Below, one piece after another: positions 63,310 through 64,000 of a stretch of DNA of 64,000 nt. The notes under the pieces were generated by a model. The model was not told where the DNA came from and did no database searches. It was given only the letters and a program-made list of their open reading frames with translations. The translations under genes were made by a program, and so were the position numbers. Positions within the stretch are counted from its first letter, which is position 1, and each line of letters opens with the position of its first letter. The stretch is from Juglans regia. Its lineage: Eukaryota; Streptophyta; Magnoliopsida; Fagales; Juglandaceae. The stretch spans positions 43,206,302 to 43,270,301 of the forward strand of contig NC_049901.1 of NCBI RefSeq assembly GCF_001411555.2, written 5' to 3'.

Positions 63310-64000
63310 TTTGTCATGAATTTTATTTTTTTGTGGTTGCTTTGATTGACTCTGGATCGGATGTGAATTGTATCTAAGATGAAATAATTCCTAATAAATA
63401 TTATGAGAAATCTATTGAGAGATTATTCTTGACAAATGGATCTCAAATGAAGATCAAGTATGAATTTAATACTACTCATGTTTGTCAAAATAATATTTGT
63501 TTTAAAATTCCTTATGTGCTTGTTAAAAATATAATTGATAAAGTCATATTAGGAATTCATTTTATTTCTTCTTTATATCCATTTCTTTTTTAAAATGATG
63601 GTATTACTACTGATCATTTCAGACAGAAAATTAAGTTTAAATTTGCTTCAAAATTTAAAATTGATACAGAAGAAAGTTTGAAATCTTTGATTTCTGCAAA
63701 AACAAAGCATTTAAATTTCCTACAACAGGAAATCAAATTCAAAAAGATTTCAGAACAACTGTCTAATACTTTACTTCAGTCAAAAATCAATTATTTCAAC
63801 AAAAAACCGTTTGATAATGTTTGTTTAGATCTTCTGGATGTCTTTGGCATTGGAAGAAATATGTTGTTTTTTTAACTTATATTGAAGATTTTTCTGAAAA
63901 TAACATTTCAACTAAAACTCGACCAATTCAAATGAATATTGAGACTTTAGAATTTTGCAAATATAAAATTCATGTTTGCTTGTTAATAAAATTATTAGGC
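63310..64000 (+). pseudogene. endogenous pararetrovirus polyprotein relic (protease to start of reverse transcriptase)
   Basis: The plus strand reads through an aspartic-protease-like segment (IDSGSD near 63347) and, after several stops, reaches a short RPIQMN-type motif near 63922. That motif marks the start of reverse transcriptase in petuvirus- or florendovirus-like members of Caulimoviridae. Stops near 63377, 63590 and 63873 show an old, non-functional copy. The window ends before the catalytic core, so a Ty3/gypsy origin is not fully excluded. Confidence 0.55.

Overview
This window looks like nuclear DNA of a woody eudicot. The genes have short exons, GT-AG introns and AT-rich spacers with long (TA)n runs, and the DNA is dense with transposons. 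The short inverted-repeat elements built on GAGATGAGATGAG-type sequence, bounded by GTTTGGAT / ATCCAAAC, are of a kind I associate with Fagales, especially Juglandaceae. That assignment is inference. All exon structures were built by hand from splice signals, reading frame and remembered family similarity; no search was run.

Layout. 1-2860: decayed DNA-transposon and LINE remnants. 3198-6198 (-): three-exon arabinose-5-phosphate isomerase (SETH3/KdsD type). 7233-11907 (-): eight-exon JMJ16-like JmjC histone-demethylase homologue that lacks one iron ligand and the usual C-terminal FYRN/FYRC region. 13141-21350: LINE copies, including a nearly complete but dead L1-type element at 13396-18714. 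21283-26347: a nest in which a MITE is split by a 4.8-kb element with terminal inverted repeats of about 750 bp, whose inner gene is in turn split by a solo LTR. 28665-39348: a 10.7-kb Mutator-like element (MULE) with a perfect 9-bp target duplication. It carries telo-box repeats, about nine copies of a 282-bp tandem repeat, a GRF zinc-finger gene (+) and, convergent to it, a six-exon FAR1/FRS-type transposase gene (-) with one in-frame stop. 41026-44467 (-): NAC21/22-like transcription factor. 44870-57112: about 12 kb with no gene I can support. 57113-62276 (-): eight-exon STK19 homologue whose introns hold a SINE and several very short LINE tails. 63310-64000 (+): relic of an endogenous pararetrovirus, cut by the window edge.

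The four host genes (isomerase for cell-wall KDO supply, chromatin-factor homologue, NAC factor, DNA-repair factor homologue) have no obvious shared pathway; all lie on the minus strand. The real system in the window is the MULE: transposase and accessory gene are read inward from opposite ends, a layout like maize MuDR (mudrA/mudrB), but the second gene is a GRF zinc-finger/coiled-coil/membrane-segment protein. A second theme is a set of 14-27-bp insertions ending in an A tract, each flanked by target duplications, whose sequence matches the 3' terminus of LINEs in the same window.
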